From NCBI GenBank assembly GCA_016801845.1, contig CM028922.1, positions 2,695,001 through 2,759,000 of the forward strand: 64,000 bases of DNA, read 5' to 3'. Both the position numbers and the translations under genes were made by a program. The notes below the pieces were generated by a model. That model worked only from the letters and a program-made list of their open reading frames with translations. It was not told the DNA's origin and made no database searches. Shown here piece by piece: positions 12,901-24,900 of this stretch. The DNA is from Polydactylus sextarius. Lineage: Eukaryota > Chordata > Actinopteri > Polynemidae. Position 1 is the first letter of the stretch. Each line of letters begins with the position of its first letter.

Positions 12901-15900
12901 TTAAAACGACTGCCAAATTAAGCAAAATTGAAAATGCAGTGTGTGACCTAAATTTGAAAAATGAAAATATGCTTTCATGTTTGCGTGTGAAATGTCAAGG
13001 TTTTAGTTCTCGTCAGAGGTAATTTAAATGGAAATGCCAGCTTTCATTTTCATTTGAACAGTGCAGGGATTTCCCCCAGGCTTGTTTTTTTTTAATCTTT
13101 TAAAGTCATCCATCAAAACTTGAAATGCATCATTCAGAAGACGTTGAAGACTGTCATGGCTTTGTAAGAGCAAAGATGAGACATTACAAGTGAGGTAAAC
13201 ACTGTTAGACCCTTCCTGTCTCATAAATGAGCATGGTTAGTTGAAATTTAACAGTAATTAGATTAAATAGCTAATAAGTAGCTAATTAGTATTAATATGT
13301 CCGTATCGTTCAGAAAGACAAGATTGATACATTACTGTACAAATCTGTTTAACATCAAATAATGGATTTCCTTTCCCTTTTTAAACAGTACAACAATACA
13401 ATTACACATACAATATAAATGTGTGCGTTATTTTACAGCATAAAATAATATCAGTTTAATTATTAGCAATGTAAGAAGAAATGCAAGTTTTTATTTAATT
13501 CACAGTTAAATGGTTAAATTTGTGTTTATCTGATTTGAAGCGGTTGTGGCCGCGCTACAAACCAACGAATCGAGAAGAAATATCTGTTTTGCCAAACCTC
13601 ATGAGTGTTGCCGAGGCAGCCATAGGTCTTAAACGAAGTTAATTTTCTCCTGATCTGTGCATCTGATGCCATTTTAGTGTCAGAATGTTTCAGAAGACGT
13701 AGGTTGTAAAAAATGTGTCAAATATTTGCCACGATGACTACGGCGATGAATGAACGAATCAGTCCTAATCTGTGCTCATATTCAGTTTTTCCATTGGAGG
13801 AGTAAGACTTGGGGACTTGCTGCCAGTCTTCTATAAAGGGGGCGAGGAAGTGACCGAACTCACATGACGCAGATACAGGAAATGATTCCAAGTTCATCGT
13901 CTCCTTCCTGAAGTGTTTCTGATAATAGACGTTGCACAGAAATATCCCAGTAAAGACACGAGTCAAATCTTCAAGGATCTTGCATCCATAACCGCCACAA
14001 TGTTGTTACTGCGTTATCGATCGACTCCAACTGTGTCCTTACCTATGCTTGGAGCAATGAACTTTAATTACACTCAAGAATGCCAGGAACCTACTAATTT
14101 GTGGATGATAGTTTTAATTGTGTTAATTGGTGGGGAAATTATAGAATATGCAGAGTATTGAAGCCTTGAGGTGTTATAAATGCAATTACAGTTAGTCACC
14201 CTAATAATCACTGTAGTAGCTGTATTTCCTTGCTGCCAATTAAGCATAAACTGCACAAACCATTTTTCTGCAAAGTGAAGGAAGTAGCTGTTTTAAATCA
14301 ACTGTGTTAGCTTCTCTCTGCCCCCTCGTATCATATTTCCAGGACAGCCATTTACTGTGTCTCCAAAATATTGACAGTACATTTTGATGAAGGTTATCAA
14401 ACTACTTAAAATGTCCACAGACATTTTTTAGACTTAAGGAATTATCAGTTGAGAGTAGAGTAGTTTATTTTCTGCCATGGAACACTTTGCATGGTATTTA
14501 AATACGTCTTTGAGAGACCTGAGAACCGTAGCCAAGAATGCAGTTGATTGAATGAACAGAGTCAGAATGTGCTGAAGGAAACTGAGAAGCTGTTGCTCTG
14601 CTACTAAATGATAAAACATTTGTCACATGGGTGCGTGAGGTGAAGGGTGTTCAGCTGAGGCACCATCCGTCAGGCCGTTATAATGGAGAGAAGTCTAGCC
14701 ACTGTCACTAGACTGGGGAGAGGAGGTTGATTCTGAAATTGATTTTGTCTTAACAGTTGCTCTGTGCTGTTTTTGCAACAGATTGCCTTTAGACAGGATT
14801 ACACTGTGGAGTGCCAAAAGGCACTTCAGGTGTTCTTAATTGTCAACAGCCACCTGGCTGCACATTGCATTCCACTGCAACGAAATCAGCAAGAGCAGAA
14901 CAAGTCATCTGCATACCTTATGTCTGTTACTCTCACTCTCTGACACTCTCAGCCCTCAAAAGACTTGGCAAGGATTAACTGCAAAGATAAATAAGTGTTT
15001 AAACTTGTAAATGGGAATCATTGACTCATTAATGCACATTCCAGAATTTATATTTGCATGATTTATGGAGATAACATTTCAGTTCAGTCTTTCCTTTAAA
15101 ATAATCCAAAATGAATCACGTGGCAGCAGCATGTTCATTCTGACAGATTCTAAATCAGATTTTATTCTTTTAAACTACATTGCGTTTAAAATCGAACATA
15201 TAACCAATTAGCTATTATGAGATTTTAACATGAAGCATTGAGCTAATTTGCAGATACTATGACCATGAATAAAAGATGGATTTGACCTGACTTTTTTCTG
15301 TTGTTTTGTGTGCATATATATGTTTGTAAAGCTTTGTTTATATCCAGATGTGACAAAATAAAATAATCTAATCATTATTAGCCTCTCTTTCACTGTTCCT
15401 CCTCAGGGATCCATGTGTCTATTCATCTCATTTATCTAATCTCATTTAACCTCTGTCTCTGTCTGTCTGTCTTAATACAGTCATTTTATTGCATTATATT
15501 CTTTATTTATCCAATTCTTTTTTGAAAATCTTTTCCAAGACAGACCTGGCTAAATCAAATCTCATCCGGTATATTTTAAACTTATTTGTTTCATCTATTT
15601 TTCAAATGCAGAGAGTTTAATAACACAGGTCTGTCTTCTTTCTCTGCTCCTGTTTACTGTATGTGTCACCATGAAATACTGTTCTGCAAATTAAGTGTGA
15701 AAAGTAACTGGAACACCTTAGAGTACGAGACGTTCTGCCGCATCTCTGAACTCAGGGTTCAGGTGGTTACAGTTAATGCACTGTGCCTCCAACGTACACG
15801 CATCGAGCTATGAATAATATTTTGCCCAGACGCATGAACAAAATGACATCTCGTAAGCAACAAACCAAGCAGTGAGAAACAATAACTTGAAAATTTTCTG

Positions 15901-18900
15901 AACCTTATTAAAAAACAATAGGTTATTGCACATATTCGACATAGTCTACATATCTACATATGAAATAAAAACTCAATCTACTGTTATTGCCAGTCAAATG
16001 TATGAATAATTAGATATTTTCAAAAAGAAATAGTAAATGGTGAAATGGTAACAAACTATGTTTTAATGATTATTCGTACTTTCCACATACAAAAAAAGGA
16101 AATTAAAATAAAATCCTCATTATGCTGTCTGAATATAATTTATTACCATAAAACATTCAATAATATCTATTTACATAAATACCTGTTGCAAATTAGTTTT
16201 AGGATTATTTGGATGTTCAGTGCCCATCGTAACACCCCCCCCCCTCCCAAAATAAACAAGTAAATAAATAAACAAAAATAAAACAAACTGGTGAAGCTTT
16301 AAATGCACATACCACTTATTACAACAATCATTACATTTAACTCACAGGGCCAAAATTCATAATTAAAAAAGTGTTTGTAGTAGAGCTATAGGATTGTGCA
16401 AGAGCTCATGAATTTAATTAAAGTTTTTACATCATTTATTTAATTTATTTATTTCTTTTTGTAGAAAATCTGTTCACATTAACCGAGAAAAGCTCGTCAT
16501 TGCCAGTAAAAATCTATTGTCTGCCTCCCTCTGTGTTGTCGTGTATATAAATGGCGCCTGTGTCTCTGTGTCTGTCAATCTGCAGGTAGCTTCCGTTACT
16601 CCTGTGACATCTGTGGCAAGAAGTATAAATACTACAGCTGCTTCCAGGAACACCGTGACCTGCATGCAGTTGATGGTAACCAGGGTTTTTTTTTTTTTTT
16701 ATTATTATTATTTTTTTTTTTTTGTGGACAATTTGCATGACAATTTATTTCTTCTTTGAAAATAAATCCAAGACTTGAAGTTGAAAGCCTTTCTTAAGTG
16801 AACTTCCCATTTCACACTGTCATCTCACTGTCGAACCTCAGAGCAGCAGAAAGCTGAGTGGCATGGTGAAGAGTAGATCAGAAAAATGGGGAAACCTTTA
16901 TTTTTTTTCACAAAAAAAAAAAGACAAAGTACATCATCAAGTAATAAATCATAGTGTGACGTTAATAATAGCCTGTCTCAGTGTTATTGAGGCTACTGAA
17001 CTGGCTCGTTGTGACCTCATTGGAGATAAATAAAACCCATAACATTAAGAATTTACTAACTCTCACATAACTACAGAGTCTTACTCAATGTAAAGTCATT
17101 GTACATATTTAAGGAAACATTGCGATGCCCTCGCTACTCTCCGCTCTAAGCAGAAAAATGAATATAGGTACTGAGATACAGTTAATATCAGATGAATATG
17201 GACAGTTTTACGGCCTGTATCTCCCACGCAGACACAAATTAAAACTGAGACTTGGCACTTAAATGTGGTGTCTGTTTAATTTAGTTCGAATTGAAAGTGC
17301 TGAAGTTCAGAGTCTGAAAGGAAGAAAGAAAAAGGTGCAACTATCCGAATACTTCCAGCCTTGGCTACTCAGCGTTTGAGGGGAATTATGTGCTGATCTC
17401 TTCTGATAAATGTGTTTTACTTGTTTTATTTTAGTTTCAGTGCACATCATTTGATTTAGTTTAAATTCATATCGAAAAGAAAAAAAAACAAATAAAGTGA
17501 GAAAGCCGAAAAGCTTGTTTTCAATGACAAAAATTATATTAACAAGGTCAACAAATGTGAATGATGTTTCCAGCAACAGTAGGATACATTTCAGACGTCT
17601 CAGTTTGATGATGAGTTTAAGTTACTCAACGGGGAAAATAACTGTCCTTTCTTTTGTTCTCCATCTGCCTCAGATCCTTATGAACAGGTAGTGTTACCTG
17701 TGGATGGCCTTAAAGAGGAGGAGCCCGTTGAACCGTATCAGAAAATTGGACCAAGTAAGACTGTTTGATGTAATTTTAGTTTGTTTCGAAGTTAGTTCCA
17801 ATTCTTTTATATTATATATTTGCAAATGGTGATTGGAAACTTAAAGTGACGACAGATAAGATTACACAAGTCACTGTAAATACAGTAGTGTCAGAAACAA
17901 TTTGCAGCTGCTTTTTTATTTATATTTATTTATTTATTTTTTTTTTTTACATTTTGTGATTTTAAACCCTGCAGAGGAAGCTAAATTGGGATCATTTGTC
18001 ACTGTAAGCCATATTTTCCAAGTTATTTGATATCATTGGTTTAATGTTCTGTTTTATTGGTAATTAAGGAGACAAAATCATTAAACTGAGTTAAAATATT
18101 TGTTTACTTAGCACTGAAACTCCCATTTCACTTTTGACAGCTTGAGTCCACCTGTGTCCAGTTCACTGTATTGGACGCGGTTTGTAATGAAAGACGTTAA
18201 GTCATGGAGTTAATCCTTGTTAGAAAAATAACGCTAAGCATATGAGCTAACCCAGAACTGGAAAGGTTTCAGAACATGAGTCCAAAAGTCCTCCTTCGCA
18301 GGGGAAAAAGCACTCGCCCACCTCCGCAGAGACCGCGGGTTCAACCGACGGCAGCGGGTGTCCCTTCAAACACAATTGGCAGTGTTCGCAGGTGGGAAGC
18401 CTGCACTTGTCACTGCACTAATGACTCCTACTGATATGGGGGATAGTGTGAACCTCCACACACTATGCAGGGACATCCCTGTGTTTTTATCTTCTCTGAT
18501 AATGAGGTATCGCTAAATGTAAACTTTAATATGGGAATTTTCAGTCGGGGGAAAAAAGTACAATCAGAATCAGCAGCTCCTTCCTCTTCCCCACTCTATT
18601 ATGACTTCTTGTATTCTGTTTCTCCCTAGTGACATAAGGCATGATTAACAAAATAATTCTGTCTTTTGTAATTGAACACAACTAATCCCAACAAATTGGA
18701 TCTTAATTCATGTAGCACAGGTTTTTACCAGCATGTATTTGATTAAAAACAAAGATTTGTTTGTGTGTGTGTTTTTTTTGTTTTTTTTTTGTCTCCAGAA
18801 ACTGGGAGCTACGTTTGTGAGTTCTGCGGGAAGCAGTACAAGTACTTCAATCCGTACCAGGAACACGTCGCTCTTCACACACCGATGGGTGAGCTAGTTT

Positions 18901-21900
18901 AACCGCTGCTTACATCTGCTGCGTGTAGGATTTTAAATCGTTAATATCCAACTTAGAGTAGAATTTTACATGTATAACCTCTCACACGTTAGTCTTTCAT
19001 CTTTTTTTTGAGGAAAACTGTAAAGACAGTAGTTTCAGTTTTGATGTCACTGGTTCAAGATGGATCACTTCACTACATAACTCTGAGTATCTCTCGCTGC
19101 AGGCTCCTTTGATTTGAAGGCGTCGCGGGTACAGGAGTGCAGTAGTATGGATATAAATAAATTTGGCCACAGCCAGAGTGGTAAGATAAAAAGTAAGCAT
19201 CGGTCTCTTTCATTTACGTTTTTACTCGTTTCTTTTTACAACATTTATTATACTCAGAGCCTATAATACTTTGTCATTCACTGTGGGCGTCCACTTGACA
19301 AATTGAGTTAATGTTAATATATAACTGAATAATAATGTATAATAATTCAAAATTGAGCAGAGAGCAACAACTTTCTGAGCATGATCAGAAACATAACAGA
19401 CATGTTGAATCATTTTTTTCTTAACTTTTCACATAACCAAGCAAGTGCTACTGGCAAAAGAGACCATGACAATTATGTCACAGTTTTATTGTGCTTTGGA
19501 AATGGACAGAAAAACACACCAGACTGGCTAAAGTGTTTTATACTGAGCCAATGGAAAAAGGATAAGAAATTGGGTCACCTTGCCCCCTCAACATGGTGCT
19601 TGCTTCTGGAAACTATTAACCTTTAGCGAATTGCGATTTTCTGTTTTGGTTGTTTTTTTTTATTTTTATTTTTTTAATTGCCTCAAGCATCTAACCACAT
19701 TAAAAATATGTTTAAAAACATTCAAATTAAATTTAACACAGACTGGACTCATTACTCAGTGTTTTACCAAATGTTAGTGCCTTAAAACAGATTTTCTTAC
19801 TTCTAGTCCGAATCTTTAGAAAATACTTTGACTTTATAGAAATCAACATTTATTATACTGATTTGTGCTTTAGCTTGCTATTATATTACAAATAGCCTTT
19901 TGTCAATAAAACAGCCAGTTTTAGACAACTTTGTTCCATTGCTTCTCCAAAACCTTTATTCCAGTTGTCATAAATCATTGATTTTTCCTCCCAAATGGTT
20001 CTGTATTTTGTGGTACATGAACCCTCAATGTGTCTGCTAAGAAGCACTCTGCCATAAAGAACTATTTAAAGCCCGGCACACGCTCACATCTTAGAAGTGG
20101 GTCAAAAAGATGGAAAGAAGAAGAGGAATTAAACCCATATTTAAATGTAATATGAACATTTGGATCCTTTGTCAAGGCCGTTAGCGTGATTGATTTGCAT
20201 GCTAAACCAAAATTAAGTGTAAATTGCATGTCATTGGCTCGGCTCCATCTTAACTGTTGTGTAGCTAATAGCTTGAATTAAAAATGTTATCCACGTTATT
20301 TAACATGCCCATGTCGCTCATTGTTTCTCCTGTGGTTTTACCAACAGACACTCCATTCAGGCGGAAAATGGAGAGTGCGATTCAGTCTAGTCTGGTTGAT
20401 ACAAACAGTTCGCAGAATTCAAGTGGTGAGCACTGAGTCACTTATTTTACTTGGATGCTTGTCTGTTTGTGTGGAAACGCATTATTTCTGCTCGCACGGT
20501 GAAAAGCATATTCAGTTGTGATACATAACAGGTAGATGTTAATGTCAGTGTAGATAGAAACAGTGCGTCTGCAGACAGTGTTTTGCAACTGATGTCCCGG
20601 CTTAAAATTGAGATGGAGGAGGAGTGGAGGATGTAAAGAGGTTTGTATGACCTACCTTGCTTCAATTGTTACTATATAAAACTCAAGTCCTAGAGCTCTA
20701 TTATCATTATTATTCTACTCTACACTGTGACCACAAAAAATGGAGACCACGTTAAATATAATGTTTGATCACCTTCGGATTTGACAACAGCACATCACTT
20801 AGTCGTTGTTTAGACTGACACCCCAACCGAGCCTATTTTATGTGGCATATTCACTCTGTGTGAAGTTTGATTTTACAAAGTCTGGGCAGCAAAAAAAGAA
20901 CAAGTTTGGATTTTTTGTTTGTTTTTGTTTTTTTTTTTTTTTTTTTTTTCAAACGCGATGCATACCACATTTGAAGATGGTTTGAAATGTGATCCCAGTC
21001 GAATCTCTTTAGATGTGTCTCGAATCAGATTTCAGTTTGTCTTTTGAAACGCTTGCAACACAGCACAATATGACGACATCAGACCCAGAGCGACGGTATG
21101 TATATAATTACTGAAGCGTTCTGTTGCTACCTATAGCAGCCTATATAGAAACTGATTTGCCTGCAGTTTGAACAAAGCCCAAATAACTTGAAAAGAATCT
21201 CAGTTACATGCCCTGAAAACATTTTATTTATCAGCTGTTTGCCATGATCAGAGTTGTTGTGCATTAACATAACATTTTTTTGGCAAGTTATGAAATTGGT
21301 AGTTGTTTGTCAGGAGGGATTTTTCTCTCTGTGCTGTTTTTGTTGAAGTAGAGCCCAACCAGCTAATCAGACGGCTGATTTAATTGGCTGATACCAGCCT
21401 GTCTCAGACGTGTTGCATCAGTGTATAAGTTGGCCCATTGTTACTGATATTACTGTTATGTTTCTTCATTTGGCCATTTAGTCCTGTGAAATACATTTTA
21501 TAATTATTCCATAAGTGTTTTTTCCAAGATTGCTGTTTATCGCAACACTGCTGTCATTTTAGACAATAAAAGTAATTTATTTTTAAATAATAAAATGTTC
21601 TACCTCCGGTATCAGTCAGGCACTAGTTTGAGTTGCTCCGTGCCAAGTTGGAAAAAGTTGATAACACGTTTCTGTGCATCAATCGACAATATTGGGAACA
21701 GAATCTGATGAGTTCTACCTGATCACACCTACACAGTGTTAAACTAAAACTAACTCAAAGTACAATGCCCAAGGGTTTCTTTTTTTCCTTACTTTTATGT
21801 TTAGGAATGAATAATTCATGTTATAGAAATTTTAAACATTTAAGACTAATGATTGAACAGACGTCTTCACTGCTCTTCACTGTAACTTAACATTTGACAG

Positions 21901-24900
21901 GCTCAGCTCTCTCTGTGGATGTCTGTAGTGATTTGTTTTGTTCGTTATATCTTCCAGGTTCAACTTAACATACATGACCTCATATTTTGCTTTTTAGAAA
22001 AATAAAAAGAAATGAGGAATTCTATAGTCTCGGTGAAGTTGAAATCGGAGCTTGTGGCATCAGAACAGGCAGAGTGTGTCAGAGTTTGTAAGATTTATCA
22101 AACCTCACAGTTATTTAAGGTCTTTTTCCTGGTTCTCACTAAATAAGGAGTTTATAAAGTGACCTTTAGGTGGACAGTCCTCTTATAGTCTGATAACTGT
22201 GTGTTTATGTTACATATGACTTGAAATGATGTTAATTATTTATTCACGGCGGTGGCTCTCTGAGTTGTTTGCGTCTATGTATCTGTCTGCTCGGCGTTAA
22301 AGAAAATTATCTGTCCTGAAATCAATCAGTTTGTGCCAGAATGAGTCACTGATCAAAATCTGTCTTAGGTCTTGTAATGTTCTGCATCACAGTATAGAAA
22401 TGTGTTAAAAATAACAGTCAAGATTTAATGAAGCACTAGTTGAATAAACAAAGGGAAAAGAGCAGTAGAGAGAAAAGCTCTCTGCATTTAGTCTTAACTC
22501 CCTCCCTATCCTCCCGTCCACAGGAACTCCGAGCCCTCTGGTGGCCACCTCCTTCTCTACAACACAAAGTAAGTCCGACCCCGCCTTCCTGCTCAGAACA
22601 AAAATATATGCATCGTGCACTCCCTCTCATTTCACCATTTTGTTTCTGGTATGCTTCAGTTTCTGTTAATCTGTCATTGTTTGCTGCAAATTTTTTCTCT
22701 GTAAATCCACTGTGATTATACAGATTTTCTACGTTTTAGCACCTTGATTACCAAAGAATGTCTGAACAGGATGATTAATATTAGTTTTTATTGTACATCT
22801 GCATTGTGTTCAGACACAGCTGTGTCTTGTAATCATTGAAAAGTAAGCATTTGCTGGCTTATGATACTACAAAGTTTTCTTTTGGTGGACAAAGATGAAT
22901 GGAAAGAACAGTTGTTAAAACATTTTTACATAAAAATGTAAATATTTTTGCATGTTTTTGATAGGATACAGTAGAAACAGAGGGGATTGGGGGAGTGGTG
23001 ACGTGGAACGGAGGTCAACTGGGGACATTTAATCATAAAATTGTGCAAAAACCTTTGCCAATTACAACACAATTTCCAGAAACACTCCTGCAAATTGAGC
23101 CACTTTGGGCCACGAAATCCCCAAAACAAAATCATCTTAGTGGGACTTTGAGAGTTGCTACTTTTTGCACAGATCCAGTGTAGATCAGGGATAACAGAGG
23201 CTAATAGGTGGACAGATGTGCAGTATTTTTAATTTTTTGCCTCCGACAAAGAGTCAATGCTCTTCTGGGCCTTGTGATTTTTTAGAACCCTACACTTGTG
23301 GTGCCTGTGGCATCCAGTTCCAGTTCTACAACAACCTGCTGGAGCACATGCAGTCCCACGCTGGTGAGTCCACGACTACAAATGCATGTTAAGCTCAGAC
23401 AGGGAAACAAATACAGAATGTGAACACACCCTCAGTGGCTGCAATGCATGTGAAAGTCTGAATGATTACACACAATCCTTTTATTGTTTTCTGAGGTTTA
23501 GGCATAGAATTGTTGTACACAACACAACATGTGTATTGAGTTTCAAGGAATATATTGTAATGAGGGTTGTTGCAGATCTGGATCTGACGCTGCTGGATAC
23601 AGTTATATTTTTATTTATTAAAGCTTTAGGCCATCACACGTCACAGTGAAAATATACGTCACATGTCAATGTCAGTTTGTAATTATTAAATACATAAAAT
23701 ATCATAAATAAAAACCGCGCCCGATCAAAACAACCACAGCTGAAAGTTGTGACACAATCATTTGATCTAGCCAACAGTCAAAAACAACAAGCACAGCGAG
23801 CACATATCCATATGTGAGAATCTGTAACCACCAGATGTTTGGTGTTTTTTCACTTGATAAATGACTTCAGTGTAGTTTGATTATCCTCGTGTATGAATCA
23901 CATTCCCCGTCCTTGCATGCAGTTAGAATTAAGCACTTATCATCTGGATAGTTTTAAAATATGCATCAAAGCTTCACCAAAGAAAACAAAGAACATTTAC
24001 CCTGGTTGTTCATTTTTGATAAATTTCTGTTCTTTGGCGTTTTGTTGCTGCGAGACCAAGAACAAACTGTGCAAGATTTGCCATTGATCTTATTTGAAAA
24101 CTGACTGAGAAAATACTTTCAAATACCGTTGAAATTGATTTTGAATCTTGCTGCTTGTTGGTTTAAGGCACAATTTGTTAAGGACAGACTCAGGGAGTAT
24201 TTTTTTTGTATTGTATTTTTGACCTTTCTGTTGGCTGACTGTTGTTTTATTTGTTTAATTTTATGTCATGATTTTATTCTTTACATTTTTCTCCACTGGA
24301 AACACTTAACTCACACTTTTTTCCATTACATCTGTACAGTATTGGCACCTCTATCTGATTCTCCCCATCTCCTTATCTCCTCAGCTGACAATGAGAACCA
24401 CACCAAAGGGGACTCTCCCAAAACCTCCTCAGCCTCGGGTCCTCAGGAGCAACTTTGGAGAGGTTCTCAGGCTCAGACCCATTCCTCAGTTAAACTCCAA
24501 ATCCAGCCTCAAAGTATCTCCCAGAGAAACCACACACTCAGCCGTAAGTCCAGCCATTAACTTTGTTCTTTTCAGACTCTTGAGTTTGCAGGTTTGCAAA
24601 CCTCTTTATTCTTTAAACATTTTGCTGTTGAGGAACATAACTGCACCATTCCTGGTTTGACCTCTTCCTTCCTGCATTCACTGTTTGTGTTTCTACTTTA
24701 TCCATCATATAAATGCAAAAATGAAAAAAAAATAGAAGTATTATATTTTTCAGATGCATTAATTACTTTCTTCATACAATGTAGCTGTTTTGAAAACTTC
24801 TGTAAATATCCTTCAAGTTTAAAGTGAAACTGGTTTGTTTACATGTGAACACGACGTCTTATGATTGTCTCTTCTTGTTTATTCCAGTGTGTTTCCATGT

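Noticed and set aside
24129..24560. 143-codon plus-strand frame
   Set aside because: It is intron read-through joined to the real znf618 exon at 24385-24543; the acceptor and frame define the exon.
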